Positions 34,478 through 44,677 of a DNA stretch of 64,000 nt are shown here, one piece after another; positions within the stretch are counted from its first letter, which is position 1, and each line of letters starts with the position of its first letter. The notes under the pieces were generated by a model, which was given only the letters and a program-made list of their open reading frames with translations, was not told the DNA's origin and did not search any database. Source of the stretch: Eubacterium sp. (GTDB taxonomy: Bacteria > Bacillota > Clostridia > Oscillospirales > Acutalibacteraceae); contig JAGHJI010000062.1 of NCBI GenBank assembly GCA_017886765.1, positions 1 through 64,000 of the forward strand, read 5' to 3'. A program made the position numbers and the translations under genes.

Positions 34478-35449
34478 TCAGTTCTCAATAACTTTTCTGT
34501 AAAAAGCCAGCGCCTCGTCAATAGCGGTTTTTCCGGCGGTATCAAAGGGTTCAAGCACGCTGAAAACGTGGCCCAGCGTTTTTCCGTCAATCTTGCCGTA
34601 ATCCGCCAGTTTATACTCTACGCCCTTGCTTTTCAGCAGGCGGGCAGTTTTGAGAGTCTGCCCGCGTGCCAGGGCATCTCCGCTGCTGGTGATAAGATAA
34701 GTGGGAGGGAGCTGGGCGTAGTCGATGATTTCGTCAAGATTCATATATTTATATGTAGACTTTTTCTTATAGTTCCTGCCCCAAAGGATTTTTGTGTAAA
34801 GGCTGAACGGCGTTTTGCTGTTCATAAAGGGAAACGGAGAGGTGAGCAAAAGGGCGGAAAGCTCCATATTTCCGTCTGCCACGTCAAATATTTCCCTCAG
34901 TTCGCCGCTTTGCAGCAACACAGCGGAAAAGGCCGCAAGCTGACCGCCGGCGGAATCCCCTGTCAGCAGTATGCTGTTTGTGTCGCAGGGATAATTGTCC
35001 ATATTTTCACTTATCCATTTTAGCGCGTATGCCACATCCTGCAGTTGTTCATTGACGGTAACGCCGGGTGCCAGTCTGTAATTCAGGTTGAAGACCACAT
35101 ATCCCCTGTCGGCAAGACTCAGGCAGTAATATTCGTTAAGCTCCTTGCTGCCGTACATCCAGCCGCCGCCGTGAATATCAATGATGACGGGCAGTTTTTC
35201 CGTGGTTTTCTCCGGATAATAAACATCCAGCAGATGATACCTATTTCCGTCGTCAATATAGGGAATATCTACAATCTTTTCAATATGGGCGGGCGGTGTC
35301 TGCGCTTCGTGTACCTTGGCGTCGCTTTTGGCGCAAAATTTCCATACCACCTGCATCATTTTGATGATTGGATTTCCTGCCGCTACGGTATCTTTCGCTT
35401 CCGTGTCCGGCATGTTTCGTGTTATGGGTTTTTCTTGGGTTTTCGGCAT
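34478..35449 (-). CDS. alpha/beta hydrolase (HSL-type esterase)
   Basis: A 323-aa cytoplasmic esterase or lipase of the hormone-sensitive lipase group: oxyanion-hole motif IHGGGWMYG, nucleophile elbow TGDSAGGQLAA and a C-terminal His (LGHVF). There is no signal peptide. The natural substrate is unknown; such enzymes hydrolyse short-chain acyl esters or deacetylate sugars. It is 27 bases downstream of the phosphatase gene, so the two probably form an operon. Confidence 0.9.
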   Translation of the reverse strand: MPKTQEKPITRNMPDTEAKDTVAAGNPIIKMMQVVWKFCAKSDAKVHEAQTPPAHIEKIVDIPYIDDGNRYHLLDVYYPEKTTEKLPVIIDIHGGGWMYGSKELNEYYCLSLADRGYVVFNLNYRLAPGVTVNEQLQDVAYALKWISENMDNYPCDTNSILLTGDSAGGQLAAFSAVLLQSGELREIFDVADGNMELSALLLTSPFPFMNSKTPFSLYTKILWGRNYKKKSTYKYMNLDEIIDYAQLPPTYLITSSGDALARGQTLKTARLLKSKGVEYKLADYGKIDGKTLGHVFSVLEPFDTAGKTAIDEALAFYRKVIEN

Positions 35450-35476
35450 ATGCGTACCTCTCTTGCAAATCAGGGA

Positions 35477-36115
35477 TTACTGATTTTTCTTTAAATCTTT
35501 AAGTGAAGTGGGCGCGGTATCCGCAACCTCCAGCTTTTTCGCCTGCATCCAAAGGGACGGCGTAAGACGGAGCTTATAACCGTATCCTGCGTCCATCTGC
35601 CAGTGCGCCATTGGCGCTTCAGGGAGACCGTAGCAGGAAAGGATCGTCATAAGTACGCCGGCGTGGCCAACGATAGCTATATTTTCCGTACCTGTTTTTA
35701 CACATCCGTCTACCACCTTTTCAAAGGCGGCGCAGATACGCTGCGCAAACTGGGCGTTACTTTCACCGAATGGTGTGGAAGCATGGATATCTCCGTGCAT
35801 CCAGTTTTTGAAATCTTCGTTATCCTTTAGCGCCTCGGCAGTCAGTCCCTCAAATTCCCCGAAATTATATTCTATAAAATCGTCAATGACAAGCACGTTG
35901 TTTTCCGGAAACATGATTTTTGCCGAATCCACACACCTTTTCAGCGGGGAGGAAAATACAGCGTCTACCCGGGGGTAATGCTCGTGCGCTTTAATATTTC
36001 TGAGGGAAGATATACTATCTGTAGTAAGCAGTAAATCCGTATGCCCAATATACTGTGCGTTTAAGTTTCCCTTGGTAAGTCCGTGACGAAAAAGGTAAAT
36101 TGTGTAGGTTTTCAT
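35477..36115 (-). CDS. histidine phosphatase family protein
   Basis: A phosphoglycerate-mutase-like phosphatase of 212 aa. The catalytic motif is LFRHGLTKGNLNAQYIGHTD, with the second His in VGHAGVL. The family covers CobC/PhoE-type phosphatases and true mutases; the substrate cannot be fixed from sequence. It is the first gene of a two-gene operon with the esterase, divergent from an XRE regulator. Confidence 0.9.
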   Translation of the reverse strand: MKTYTIYLFRHGLTKGNLNAQYIGHTDLLLTTDSISSLRNIKAHEHYPRVDAVFSSPLKRCVDSAKIMFPENNVLVIDDFIEYNFGEFEGLTAEALKDNEDFKNWMHGDIHASTPFGESNAQFAQRICAAFEKVVDGCVKTGTENIAIVGHAGVLMTILSCYGLPEAPMAHWQMDAGYGYKLRLTPSLWMQAKKLEVADTAPTSLKDLKKNQ

Positions 36116-36175
36116 TTGAAAAGCTCCTTTTTAAGCGAAATATTACAAAAAAATAACAATGTCAGATTCCGTATT

Positions 36176-36211
36176 TACAAATAGTAATATGGTGATATAA
36201 TACTATTTGTA
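36176..36211 (+). promoter_or_regulatory. promoter with operator dyad for the XRE gene
   Basis: TACAAATAGTA-N14-TACTATTTGTA is a perfect 11-bp inverted repeat. TATAAT (36196-36201) lies between the arms, with TTTACA 16 bases upstream of it at 36174. This is well placed for autorepression. Confidence 0.82.
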
Positions 36212-36229
36212 TTAAACGGAGGAAATGTA

Positions 36230-36883
36230 ATGGACAACAGTAAAAAAGATAAAAGCACCGCGAAACAGAATAAGACTGAAAAATTATCCAAATTTGCCGA
36301 GGTATTGTCGCGGTTGCGTAAGGAAAGAGGAATAAGCCAGAAAAAGGCGGCAAGCGATCTGGGAATAAGCCAGGCGCTTTTAAGCCATTACGAGAAAGGA
36401 ATCAGGGAATGCGGGCTGGATTTTGTAATCAGATGCAGTGAATACTACGGTGTGACAACCGATTACCTTTTGGGTGTAAGCGATAACAGAACCGGCATGG
36501 ATATGTCGTTTATGTCAGATTCCGAGAATGTGGAAGCCTCTTCTGTCGAGACCCTTGCCCATGCGTCAAATATGATCCTTAAAATGATTGCCACCGCAAA
36601 GGATGTTGGCGCAAGTAAATATATATATGATTACTATACGCTTTGCGTTTACCGCGGAGCGCTGACAATGGCAAAGGCGGGCATACTCCCGAAGGAAATG
36701 TTCAAAATTGATTTTAATCTGGGCAGAGAGCTTGCTTCTGCGGCAATCGCCGTGGAGGACGCCCGTTTTGTATTTATTGAGGACAAGTCCAGGACCGGTA
36801 CCGACCTCAGCGAAAGAACCGCCCTGCACGAAATTATTGAGAGAGCGGAGGAGCATATCCTGACGAGCTTTTATTTAGAATAA
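36230..36883 (+). CDS. XRE-family regulator with helical C-terminal domain
   Basis: A 217-aa protein. The Cro/CI HTH occupies about residues 22-80 (LSRLRKERGISQKKAASDLGISQALLSHYEKG, then VTTDYLLGVSD). The remaining 130 residues are predicted helical with no motif recognised and probably serve dimerisation or effector sensing. GGAGG precedes the ATG. The promoter carries a strong dyad, so autoregulation is likely. Its 3' end overlaps the convergent mtnN gene by 9 bases. Confidence 0.88.
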   Translation: MDNSKKDKSTAKQNKTEKLSKFAEVLSRLRKERGISQKKAASDLGISQALLSHYEKGIRECGLDFVIRCSEYYGVTTDYLLGVSDNRTGMDMSFMSDSENVEASSVETLAHASNMILKMIATAKDVGASKYIYDYYTLCVYRGALTMAKAGILPKEMFKIDFNLGRELASAAIAVEDARFVFIEDKSRTGTDLSERTALHEIIERAEEHILTSFYLE

Positions 36884-37582
36884 TGTATACTGGTTTTGCT
36901 CCGTTTTTATATATTCAACAATGATCGCCGTGGAAATATCCGCGGCTATTTTCTTGAAGGTTGGGTAATCAAGCTGTGACTTTTCATCTCCGCCGTCGCT
37001 TATTGAGCGCAAAACGGCAAAGGGAACGCCGTTTGCCGCGCAGACGTGACCGATGGCGCCGCCCTCCATTTCTCCGCAGATGGCGCCGAACTGGCGCGCC
37101 AGCTTTTCCTTGAGCGCCGTATCCGCGATAAACGTATCTCCGCTGGCGATTGTGCCGCGGTGTATCTTTTCGCCGTAGTTTATTGCGGCACGTGCCAGCT
37201 TTTCCGAAAGCTGGGCGTCCGTTTTGATCTTTATCGTGTTCAGTCCGTTGATAAACCCAAGGGGCTCACCGAGGGCGGTAATGTCAATGTCGTATTCACA
37301 CACGTCGGTGGCGATCACCACATTTTTGATAACGACGTTTTCGTTCAGGGAACAGCCGACGCCGATATTTATGACCGCGTCAATGTCAAAATTGTCAAGC
37401 ATTGCCTGGGCGCACAGGGCGGCGTTGACCTTGCCGGGCGAGCACTGCGCCGCACAGACCATAACATTTTCTATAAAACCGCAAACAAAATCAATTCCGG
37501 CGATTTTTGTGGCAGTTTTTGAGGTGATTTTTTCTTTTACAGACTGGATTTCAACGTCCATTGCGCCTATGATTCCAAGCAT
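36875..37582 (-). CDS. mtnN: MTA/SAH nucleosidase
   Basis: Hydrolyses 5'-methylthioadenosine and S-adenosylhomocysteine to adenine plus the thioribose or ribosyl-homocysteine, for methionine salvage and LuxS-type metabolism. The length is about 235 aa, with GIIGAMDVEI, INIGVGCSL, ICGEMEGGAIGHVC and RSISDGGD (catalytic Asp). The track start (37636) is replaced by ATG 37582, which has GGGGA upstream and matches the family N-terminus. Confidence 0.95.
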   Translation of the reverse strand: MLGIIGAMDVEIQSVKEKITSKTATKIAGIDFVCGFIENVMVCAAQCSPGKVNAALCAQAMLDNFDIDAVINIGVGCSLNENVVIKNVVIATDVCEYDIDITALGEPLGFINGLNTIKIKTDAQLSEKLARAAINYGEKIHRGTIASGDTFIADTALKEKLARQFGAICGEMEGGAIGHVCAANGVPFAVLRSISDGGDEKSQLDYPTFKKIAADISTAIIVEYIKTEQNQYTLF

Positions 37583-37690
37583 ATTGTTCCCCCGTAAAAA
37601 TGTTCTTGTTGTGCCGGAGATAACACTCCCCAACATATAGTGTAATTATAATATATATTAAGAATAAATACAAGATAATAAAAAAATTTG

Positions 37691-37720
37691 TTGACAAGGC
37701 TCAATCTTTTAATATATAAT
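37691..37720 (+). promoter_or_regulatory. rpmH promoter
   Basis: TTGACA, 18 bases, TATAAT. The transcript has a leader of about 85 bases before rpmH. Confidence 0.85.
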
Positions 37721-37811
37721 AGCAAACGATAATGTGAAGTTGCCTGCACTATACCGTGCAGAGTTTATAAAAGATTAAGACAAGTTTAGTCTTTAGAATG
37801 GAGTGAATAAA

Positions 37812-37946
37812 ATGAAGAGAACTTTCCAGCCGAAGAAGAGGCACGCTAAAATGGAGCACGGTTTCAGAAAAAGAATGTCAACCAGAAACGGCAGAAAAGT
37901 ACTTGCCCGCCGTCGCGCAAAGGGCAGAAAGAAGCTTTCTTACTAA
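37812..37946 (+). CDS. rpmH: 50S ribosomal protein L34
   Basis: Too short for the ORF track. The 44-aa frame [20 protein letters not shown]... ending [13 protein letters not shown] is unmistakable L34. GGAGTG lies upstream of the ATG. It is the first gene of the rpmH-rnpA-yidD-yidC-jag operon. Confidence 0.98.
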   Translation: MKRTFQPKKRHAKMEHGFRKRMSTRNGRKVLARRRAKGRKKLSY

Positions 37947-37967
37947 TTACCGGTTGGGAGTGATTAG

Positions 37968-38300
37968 GTGAAAAGCCATACCTTAAAACAGAACAAGGAA
38001 TTCCGCCGTCTCTATTACAGAGGAAAAACAGACGCAGCCTCCTGCCTTGTTACTTATATCATGAAAAACAGGCTTGACGAGACAAGAATCGGTATTACCT
38101 GCGGTAAAAAAGTCGGTAACGCGGTGAAACGAAACCGAGCCAGAAGAGTTATTCGGGCCGCCTTTAATCATTGCGAGGACAGGCTCAACGGCAGCTACGA
38201 TATCGTATTCGTAGCCAGGACAAGGACCGCTGAGGTAAAAATGCAGCAGGTGTTAAGGCAGATGGAGGAGCAGCTCAGAAAGCTGGGAGCAATAGATTGA
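37968..38300 (+). CDS. rnpA: ribonuclease P protein component
   Basis: The basic protein subunit that helps the RNase P RNA (rnpB at 3624) bind pre-tRNA. The length is 110 aa with the RNR signature [17 protein letters not shown]. The start is GTG, with GGGAG upstream. It is 21 bases after rpmH; its TGA stop overlaps the TTG start of yidD. Confidence 0.97.
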   Translation: MKSHTLKQNKEFRRLYYRGKTDAASCLVTYIMKNRLDETRIGITCGKKVGNAVKRNRARRVIRAAFNHCEDRLNGSYDIVFVARTRTAEVKMQQVLRQMEEQLRKLGAID

Positions 38301-38548
38301 AAAGTATAGTGAAGAAGGCGCTTATATTTCTTATAAGAACCTATCAGATGACCATCAGTCCCAGATTTTCCCACGGCAGCTGCAGATATACCCCCACCTG
38401 TTCCCAGTATGCCATTGAGGCAATTGAAATACACGGTGTTATAAAAGGCAGTCTGATGGCGGCTTGGCGGATTTTAAGGTGCAATCCCTTTTCTAAGGGC
38501 GGCTGGGATCCCGTTCCCCCAAGGAAAAATAAAGAGGATGACGAATGA
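38297..38548 (+). CDS. yidD: membrane protein insertion efficiency factor YidD
   Basis: An 83-aa protein: [31 protein letters not shown], with the family's three Cys, and GGWDPVP at the C-terminal side. It assists YidC-dependent membrane insertion. The start is TTG within TTGA, overlapping the rnpA stop; its own stop overlaps yidC (ATGA). Confidence 0.96.
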   Translation: MKSIVKKALIFLIRTYQMTISPRFSHGSCRYTPTCSQYAIEAIEIHGVIKGSLMAAWRILRCNPFSKGGWDPVPPRKNKEDDE

Positions 38549-39564
38549 ACAGTATTTTACTTTTTTCAAGCACCGCTTCAAGCGCCGTGTCTGAAGGTAT
38601 TGCGATATTTAAACCTCTCTATTGGCTGTTCGGTAAATGTATGGGCTTCCTTTTGGAACTGTTGGGCAACCAATATTTCCTGGCAATCGTTATATTTACC
38701 ATCGTTACACGTCTTTTGCTTTTGCCGCTGAATGTCAGGCAGCAAAAAACAATGGCGAGAACGACAAGACTTCAGCCTAAAATACAGAAAATTCAGAATA
38801 AATATCCGGACCCTAAAGACAGAGCAAAAATGAATCAGGAAATACAGGACCTTTATTCAAGAGAAGGTCATAACCCCATGCAGATGGGCTGCGGACCTAT
38901 GCTTTTCCAGCTTGTTTTCCTGATGGGTATTATCGGTATTATCTATTACCCTCTCGTTTACGTATTGGGTATGAGCGCGATTAACGATAATTCCCAGGCG
39001 ATTTTGGATACGATCTTGCCTATATACCGGGATCTGATCGGTAACGAAGACGCGAATATAACCTATTTCCAGCTAAATATTCTGGAAAATTTTGAAGCTT
39101 ACAGGGACGCGCTGGTGACAGGTTTCCCGAAAATCTTTACGAACGAAATGTGCGATGCGATAGTCACGTACCGTGAGGGAATGAATCTGTTTGGTATTGA
39201 TATGACCGCGTTCCCCCACTGGAGAGACGGAATCATTATGATATTCCCAATCCTCTGTCTGGTAACGTCTCTCGCGTCAAGCGTTATTTCAACAATTATT
39301 CAAAAGAAAAACAATCCCGCAGCGGGTCAGCAGATGGCATCCATGGTGGCGATGATGCTGATTATGCCTTTCTTCTCCTTTTATATTTCATTTAAGGTTC
39401 CGGCGGCTGTAGGATTTTACTGGATCATTTCCAATCTGGTTGCCATTGCGCAGCAGATATTTATATTTAAACAGTATCCGCCGAGAAAGACACAGGCAAG
39501 ACTGATGATTGAAAATACAATCGAACGCCGTTCTCGTGAGGAAAATGTGAAGAAAATCAAATAA
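38545..39564 (+). CDS. yidC: membrane protein insertase YidC/Oxa1
   Basis: Inserts and folds membrane proteins. The length is 339 aa, with five hydrophobic segments and the conserved stretches [29 protein letters not shown] and [11 protein letters not shown]. No clear lipobox Cys follows the first helix, although many Gram-positive YidC proteins are lipoproteins. A loop of about 80 residues between the second and third helices is longer than in Bacillus. Confidence 0.95.
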   Translation: MNSILLFSSTASSAVSEGIAIFKPLYWLFGKCMGFLLELLGNQYFLAIVIFTIVTRLLLLPLNVRQQKTMARTTRLQPKIQKIQNKYPDPKDRAKMNQEIQDLYSREGHNPMQMGCGPMLFQLVFLMGIIGIIYYPLVYVLGMSAINDNSQAILDTILPIYRDLIGNEDANITYFQLNILENFEAYRDALVTGFPKIFTNEMCDAIVTYREGMNLFGIDMTAFPHWRDGIIMIFPILCLVTSLASSVISTIIQKKNNPAAGQQMASMVAMMLIMPFFSFYISFKVPAAVGFYWIISNLVAIAQQIFIFKQYPPRKTQARLMIENTIERRSREENVKKIK

Positions 39565-39579
39565 TTATCGGAGGATTAT

Positions 39580-40518
39580 ATGATAAAGGAATTTATCGGT
39601 ACCGGTAAAACGATCGAGGAGGCAACCCTTGCGGCTAAGACAGGTCTTAACGCGCCGATGACAGCGGATGTTAAGATCGAGGTTATCGTAATGCCGAAGA
39701 AAAAGGTTCTCGGTCTGTTCGGCGGCTGTGACGCGCAGGTAAAGGCCAGCTATGACGACGGCAAAAAAGAAAGAAAACAAAAGCCGAAAAAAGCTGAAAC
39801 GCAGAAGAAGAGCAAGCCGGTACAGCAGGAAAAAAAGCCTGCGCCGAAAAAAGCTGAAGCGCAGAAAAAAGCCCCGGAACCGGAAAAGTCCGCGGCTGTA
39901 ACGGAAAAAATAAACGACAGCGATATCGATTTGGATTATGTCTGCTCCTATCTTAAAACCATGATTGACGGCTTTAAGGTAGAGAATGCCAAACTCACAG
40001 CAAAAATCGTTGACGGCGTAATAGAGGTTGACGTTGATTGCGACGATTACGGAATCATAATCGGCCGCCGCGGCGAGACCCTCGACGCGCTCCAGTATCT
40101 CGCCAGTCTGGCAGTAAAAAAAGCGACGGACAAATATGTGCGTGTAGCGTTAAATGTGGGCGATTACAGAGCGAAAAGAGAGGAGACCCTCAGAGCGCTG
40201 GCAATCAAAAATGCAAATTTTGCAGTAAGAACAGGCAGAAGATACAGCTTTGAACCAATGAACCCGTATGAGAGAAGAATTATTCATACCGCCGTTCAGG
40301 AAGTGAAGGGCGCTGTATCCCGTTCAGTCGGAAACGGCATGGACAGAAGAGTTCTTATTGAGCCCGAAGGCGGAGTAAGACATTCCGGCGGCGGACGAGG
40401 CAGAGGCGCAAGAGGCGGCAATTATGTAGCATCTAAGCCGGATCCCAACCGTGAGAAAAAGGTGGACCGCGCGGATATTCCGAAATTCGGTAAAATAGAG
40501 ATTGACAAAGACGAATAA
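39580..40518 (+). CDS. jag: Jag/KhpB RNA-binding protein
   Basis: An RNA-binding regulator (KhpB/Jag) of 312 aa. Order: Jag_N domain (1-50, EFIGTGKTIEEATLAAKTGL), a Lys/Ala/Pro-rich linker with imperfect repeats of KKAEAQKK, a KH domain (IIGRRGETLDALQYLASLAV) and R3H (MNPYERRIIHTAVQEV). The Gly/Arg tail (GGGRGRGARGG) is RGG-like. It ends the rpmH operon. Confidence 0.95.
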   Translation: MIKEFIGTGKTIEEATLAAKTGLNAPMTADVKIEVIVMPKKKVLGLFGGCDAQVKASYDDGKKERKQKPKKAETQKKSKPVQQEKKPAPKKAEAQKKAPEPEKSAAVTEKINDSDIDLDYVCSYLKTMIDGFKVENAKLTAKIVDGVIEVDVDCDDYGIIIGRRGETLDALQYLASLAVKKATDKYVRVALNVGDYRAKREETLRALAIKNANFAVRTGRRYSFEPMNPYERRIIHTAVQEVKGAVSRSVGNGMDRRVLIEPEGGVRHSGGGRGRGARGGNYVASKPDPNREKKVDRADIPKFGKIEIDKDE

Positions 40519-40537
40519 AAAAGGGTGACAAACCCTG

Positions 40538-40567
40538 AAAAAGGTGGGCACTCGTGTCCGCCTTTTT
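40538..40567 (+). terminator. rpmH-jag operon terminator
   Basis: AAAAAGGTGGGCAC / GTGTCCGCCTTTTT with G-T pairs and a minimal loop, followed by GTTTT. Confidence 0.85.
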
Positions 40568-40570
40568 GTT

Positions 40571-40599
40571 TTGCAAAAGATATTTATATATAATATAAT
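40571..40599 (+). promoter_or_regulatory. mnmE promoter
   Basis: TTGCAA, 17 bases, TATAAT (a second overlapping TATAAT lies at 40589). GAAAGGAG precedes the mnmE ATG. Confidence 0.75.
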
Positions 40600-40631
40600 A
40601 GGTATAGGCATTCGCAGAAAGGAGTATTTTC

Positions 40632-41996
40632 ATGGCAAAAACGATAGCGGCGGTGGCCACCGGAAACAGTGTTTCGGGTATAGGCGTTATACGTATAAGC
40701 GGAGACAGGGCAATTGAAATCGCGCAAAAGGTTTTTAAAGCTTTGGACGGTACTCCCCTTTCAGAACTTAAGGGCTATACCGCCAAATATGGGAAGGTTT
40801 ACAGCAACGGTGAAAGCTTTGACAATGCTGTGGCGCTTGTTTTCAGAAATCCGAAAAGCTATACCGGAGAAGACGTTGTGGAGCTTTCCGTACACGGCGG
40901 AATATTTATTGTTGAGAAAACGCTGGAGACCGTGTTGGCGGCAGGAGCCGAACCGGCGCAGGCAGGCGAGTTTACAAAGCGCGCCTTTTTAAACGGAAAA
41001 ATCGATCTGGCACAGGCGGAAGGTGTTGCGGCGCTCATTTCCGCTCAGGGACAGGAGGCTGCAAAGGTGTCTTTTAATCTGCTGCAGGGCTCGTTAAGCA
41101 AGGAAATATCCGGGGTGCTGGATGAACTGATCAACTGCAGTTCGTTAATGGCGGCATGGGTGGATTATCCGGACGAGGAGATTCCGGAGCTGGATGAGGA
41201 TTCACTTAAAGAAACGCTGCAGACGGCAAAAGACGCCCTTGAAAAGCTGCTTAAAAATTACGAAAACGGAATCGTTATGACCCAGGGCGTGGACACCGCC
41301 ATCGTGGGTAAGCCCAACGCAGGGAAATCCACCCTGATGAATATGCTGTCAGGTGTTGAAAAAAGTATCGTCACGCATATTGAGGGCACCACCAGGGATA
41401 TTGTGGAAAATTCCGTGCGTCTTGGCAATATTGTGCTTCATCTGTCTGATACCGCGGGTATTAGGGAAAGCGAAGATATCGTGGAGTCGATAGGAATCAA
41501 AAAAGCAATTGAAAAAATGGATGCGGCGTCCCTTGTGCTTGCGGTTTTCGACAGCTCCGCGGAGCTTGGCGACGAGGACAGAATGCTAATGAACGCTTGC
41601 AAGGGAAAGCCCTGTATAGCCGTTATAAACAAGACGGATCTGCCGGAAAAAATAGATACAAATCAAATTAGCTCCCAATTTGACAGGATCGTTTATATCT
41701 CAGCAAAAAACAATGAGGGCACGGACGCGCTGGAACAGGCGATAAAAGAACAGCTTGGGGTTGAGAATTTTGACTCCTCCCAGCCGATTCTCGCGAACAA
41801 AAGGCAAAAGCAGTGTGTGGCAAATGCGTATGCGCATATTTGCCAGGCGCTGGAGGGCGCGCAAATGGGAATAACGTATGACGCCATCAACGTCATGATC
41901 GACAGCGCGGTGGACGATTTGCTTTCATTGACAGGAAAAAAAGCCACTGAAGAAGTGGTGAACAATATATTCAGCCGTTTTTGCGTTGGTAAATAA
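40632..41996 (+). CDS. mnmE: tRNA uridine-5-carboxymethylaminomethyl modification GTPase
   Basis: With MnmG it modifies U34 of tRNAs reading NNA/NNG codons. The length is 454 aa: an N-terminal formyl-THF-binding domain, a helical domain interrupted by the G domain (GKPNAGKSTLMN, DTAG, NKTD) and the C-terminal catalytic FCVGK. It is directly followed by mnmG. Confidence 0.97.
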   Translation: MAKTIAAVATGNSVSGIGVIRISGDRAIEIAQKVFKALDGTPLSELKGYTAKYGKVYSNGESFDNAVALVFRNPKSYTGEDVVELSVHGGIFIVEKTLETVLAAGAEPAQAGEFTKRAFLNGKIDLAQAEGVAALISAQGQEAAKVSFNLLQGSLSKEISGVLDELINCSSLMAAWVDYPDEEIPELDEDSLKETLQTAKDALEKLLKNYENGIVMTQGVDTAIVGKPNAGKSTLMNMLSGVEKSIVTHIEGTTRDIVENSVRLGNIVLHLSDTAGIRESEDIVESIGIKKAIEKMDAASLVLAVFDSSAELGDEDRMLMNACKGKPCIAVINKTDLPEKIDTNQISSQFDRIVYISAKNNEGTDALEQAIKEQLGVENFDSSQPILANKRQKQCVANAYAHICQALEGAQMGITYDAINVMIDSAVDDLLSLTGKKATEEVVNNIFSRFCVGK

Positions 41997-42005
41997 GGTG
42001 TGGTT

Positions 42006-43871
42006 ATGGAATATTTTTCACAGGAATATGATGTAATAGTTATCGGCGCGGGACACGCGGGAATAGAGGCGTGTCTTGCTTCGGCACGTCTTGGCTGCCG
42101 GACAGCCGTATTCACAATCAATCTTGACTGGGTAGGCAATATGCCCTGTAATCCGTCTATTGGCGGAACATCAAAAGGACATCTGGTTCGTGAAATCGAT
42201 GCGCTGGGCGGTGAGATGGGAAAAGCGGCGGATAAGTATTCGCTGCAGTCCCGTATGCTTAATTTGGGAAAAGGACCGGCGGTCCATTCCTTAAGGGCGC
42301 AGATAGACCGGCGCGCGTATTCCGCCGGGATGAAGCATACGCTTGAGCTGCAGGAAAATCTTGATATACGCCAGGGCGAAATCGTTGATATAAAAAAGCT
42401 GGACAGCGGCTTATGGCAGGTGAAAACAAGACTGGAGGCTCTGTTTACGGCAAAGGCGGTTATTATAGCCACCGGAACTTTTTTGGGCGGCAGAGTGTAT
42501 ATCGGCGACATATCCTATGAAAGCGGACCGGACGGCATGTTCCCCTCCACTGATTTGGCTAAGGCGCTGAAAAAGCTGAATCTGCCTTTAAGACGCTTTA
42601 AAACAGGTACGCCGGCAAGAGTCAACAGACGGTCAATTGATTTTTCGGGACTTGAGGTTCAACACGGTGATGCGCAAACCGTGCCATTCAGCTTCGATAC
42701 GCAGACCCCGCCTGAAAATAAGGTCTGTTGTTATATTACCTATACAAATGACGCAACGAAGCAGATTATTCTTGACAATCTTCACAGAAGTCCTATGTAT
42801 TCAGGAAAGATAGAGGGAAAGGGCCCCCGTTATTGTCCCAGCTTTGAGGATAAGATTGTCCGCTTTTCCGACAAGAAACGGCACCAGTTATTTATTGAGC
42901 CCTGCGGACTTCATACGGAGGAAATGTATCTGCAGGGATTGTCCTCCTCTTTGCCGGAGGATGTGCAGATTGCGTTTATTCATACGATTCCCGGACTTGA
43001 AAACGCACAGATCATGCGTCCGGCGTATGCTATTGAATATGACTGTGTTGATCCCACGGCGCTGAAAGCCACTCTGGAATTCAATGACCTTGACGGGCTG
43101 TACGGCGCCGGGCAGTTCAACGGTTCCAGCGGTTATGAGGAGGCCGCGGCGCAGGGACTGGTGGCAGGCGTGAACGCCGCGCTAAAAATTAAGGGAGAGG
43201 AGCCGATGATACTTGACCGCGGAGGCTCTTATATTGGTACGCTGATTGATGACCTTATAACAAAGGGCTGTACCGACCCATACAGGATGATGACCAGCCG
43301 CAGCGAATACCGTTTAGTTCTTAGACAGGATAACGCAGATGTTCGATTAACTCCCACAGGTTACAAAATAGGCTTGATTTCACGGGAAAGATATGATAAA
43401 TTTTTATTAAAGGAAAAAAATGTGAGAAAGGAGCTTAAACGGATAAGCGACAAGTCGCTTCCTCTCACAGACGAGCTGCAGCAGATTCTTATTGACTGCG
43501 GTACAACACCGCTTGACCGCGGATGCAAGATGCTGGAGCTTATGAAACGGCCGCAGGTAACCTATCAGGCGCTGACTCCCGTTGACGATGACAGACCTGA
43601 TTTACCCAAAGACGTTTTTGAACAGGTGGAAATAGCGGTTAAATATGAGGGCTATATTGCCAGACAGGAGCAGCAGATCAAAGAAATGCGCAGAATCGAG
43701 CGAAAAAAAATACCAAAGGACCTCGATTATAATTCACTGAAGGGCCTCAGGCTTGAGGCAATTGAAAAGCTCTCAAAAATAAGACCGGAAAATTTGGGGC
43801 AGGCCGGCAGAATCAGCGGAGTAAACCCTGCGGATATTGCGGCGCTGAATATTATTTTGGAGACATTATGA
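42006..43871 (+). CDS. mnmG: tRNA uridine-5-carboxymethylaminomethyl modification FAD enzyme
   Basis: FAD-dependent partner of MnmE, about 621 aa. Motifs are [20 protein letters not shown] (FAD), [24 protein letters not shown] and the C-terminal tRNA-binding helices. The track's GTG 42000 lies in the ribosome site (AAGGTG), so ATG 42006 is the better start. It overlaps rsmG by 4 bases. Confidence 0.97.
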   Translation: MEYFSQEYDVIVIGAGHAGIEACLASARLGCRTAVFTINLDWVGNMPCNPSIGGTSKGHLVREIDALGGEMGKAADKYSLQSRMLNLGKGPAVHSLRAQIDRRAYSAGMKHTLELQENLDIRQGEIVDIKKLDSGLWQVKTRLEALFTAKAVIIATGTFLGGRVYIGDISYESGPDGMFPSTDLAKALKKLNLPLRRFKTGTPARVNRRSIDFSGLEVQHGDAQTVPFSFDTQTPPENKVCCYITYTNDATKQIILDNLHRSPMYSGKIEGKGPRYCPSFEDKIVRFSDKKRHQLFIEPCGLHTEEMYLQGLSSSLPEDVQIAFIHTIPGLENAQIMRPAYAIEYDCVDPTALKATLEFNDLDGLYGAGQFNGSSGYEEAAAQGLVAGVNAALKIKGEEPMILDRGGSYIGTLIDDLITKGCTDPYRMMTSRSEYRLVLRQDNADVRLTPTGYKIGLISRERYDKFLLKEKNVRKELKRISDKSLPLTDELQQILIDCGTTPLDRGCKMLELMKRPQVTYQALTPVDDDRPDLPKDVFEQVEIAVKYEGYIARQEQQIKEMRRIERKKIPKDLDYNSLKGLRLEAIEKLSKIRPENLGQAGRISGVNPADIAALNIILETL

Positions 43872-44578
43872 TAGATTATGAGTTGTTAAAAAACGAGGCG
43901 CAGAAAATCGGGATAGAGCTTGATACATACGGACTGGACAGATTTGATTCCTATGCGGAAAGACTTGTCCGCTGGAACAGTCATGTAAATCTGACTGCTA
44001 TTACCGAGCCGGAAGAAATTGTTATCAAGCACTTTGCGGACAGTCTGTATCCTTTGAAATATATACATATGACCGCGGGACAGAAAGTTGTGGACGTGGG
44101 AAGCGGAGGAGGCTTTCCGGGACTGCCGATGCTGATCGTAAATCCGTCGATTGAGGTGAATTTCGTTGACAGCGTGGGAAAAAAGCTGGCGTTTGTCAAG
44201 GATGTTCTGCGTAATTCCGGTTTGTTCGGGACCGTTACTCATAAGCGCGCGGAGGAGATTGGTAAAGATAACGCGTATCGTGAGCAGTATGATTATGCAG
44301 TAGCGAGAGCTGTGGCGCCTTTAAATATTTTGTGTGAATACTGCCTGCCGCTTGTGAGAGTCGGAGGGTTATTTGTTTCACTGAAAGGGTCATCGGGAAA
44401 GGATGAATTAAGACAGGCTGAAAAAGCGATTAAAACCCTGGGGGGCGAATTGGCCAAGTTTGAAGAGTATTCCCTCTCAAACGGCGACGGCAGAAGTTTA
44501 ATTATTATAAGAAAGATATCGCAGACTCCGACAAAATACCCGAGAAAGACAAAAAAAATAGATACCCGTCCCCTCTAA
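43868..44578 (+). CDS. rsmG: 16S rRNA m7G527 methyltransferase
   Basis: SAM-dependent methyltransferase GidB/RsmG that methylates G527 of 16S rRNA. The length is 236 aa, with [16 protein letters not shown] (SAM loop), [11 protein letters not shown] and [10 protein letters not shown]. It overlaps mnmG (ATGA) and ends at a terminator. Confidence 0.97.
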   Translation: MIDYELLKNEAQKIGIELDTYGLDRFDSYAERLVRWNSHVNLTAITEPEEIVIKHFADSLYPLKYIHMTAGQKVVDVGSGGGFPGLPMLIVNPSIEVNFVDSVGKKLAFVKDVLRNSGLFGTVTHKRAEEIGKDNAYREQYDYAVARAVAPLNILCEYCLPLVRVGGLFVSLKGSSGKDELRQAEKAIKTLGGELAKFEEYSLSNGDGRSLIIIRKISQTPTKYPRKTKKIDTRPL

Positions 44579-44601
44579 ACTTAAATATTCATGTCGAAGA
44601 T

Positions 44602-44635
44602 AAAGGATTTCTCACTACGAGAAATCCTTTTTTTC
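44602..44635 (+). terminator. mnmE-mnmG-rsmG terminator
   Basis: AAAGGATTTCTC / GAGAAATCCTTT with loop ACTAC, followed by TTTTT. Confidence 0.93.
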
Positions 44636-44677
44636 TGTGGAAAAATATGATATAGTATAGACAAGGAGATGAGGTGA

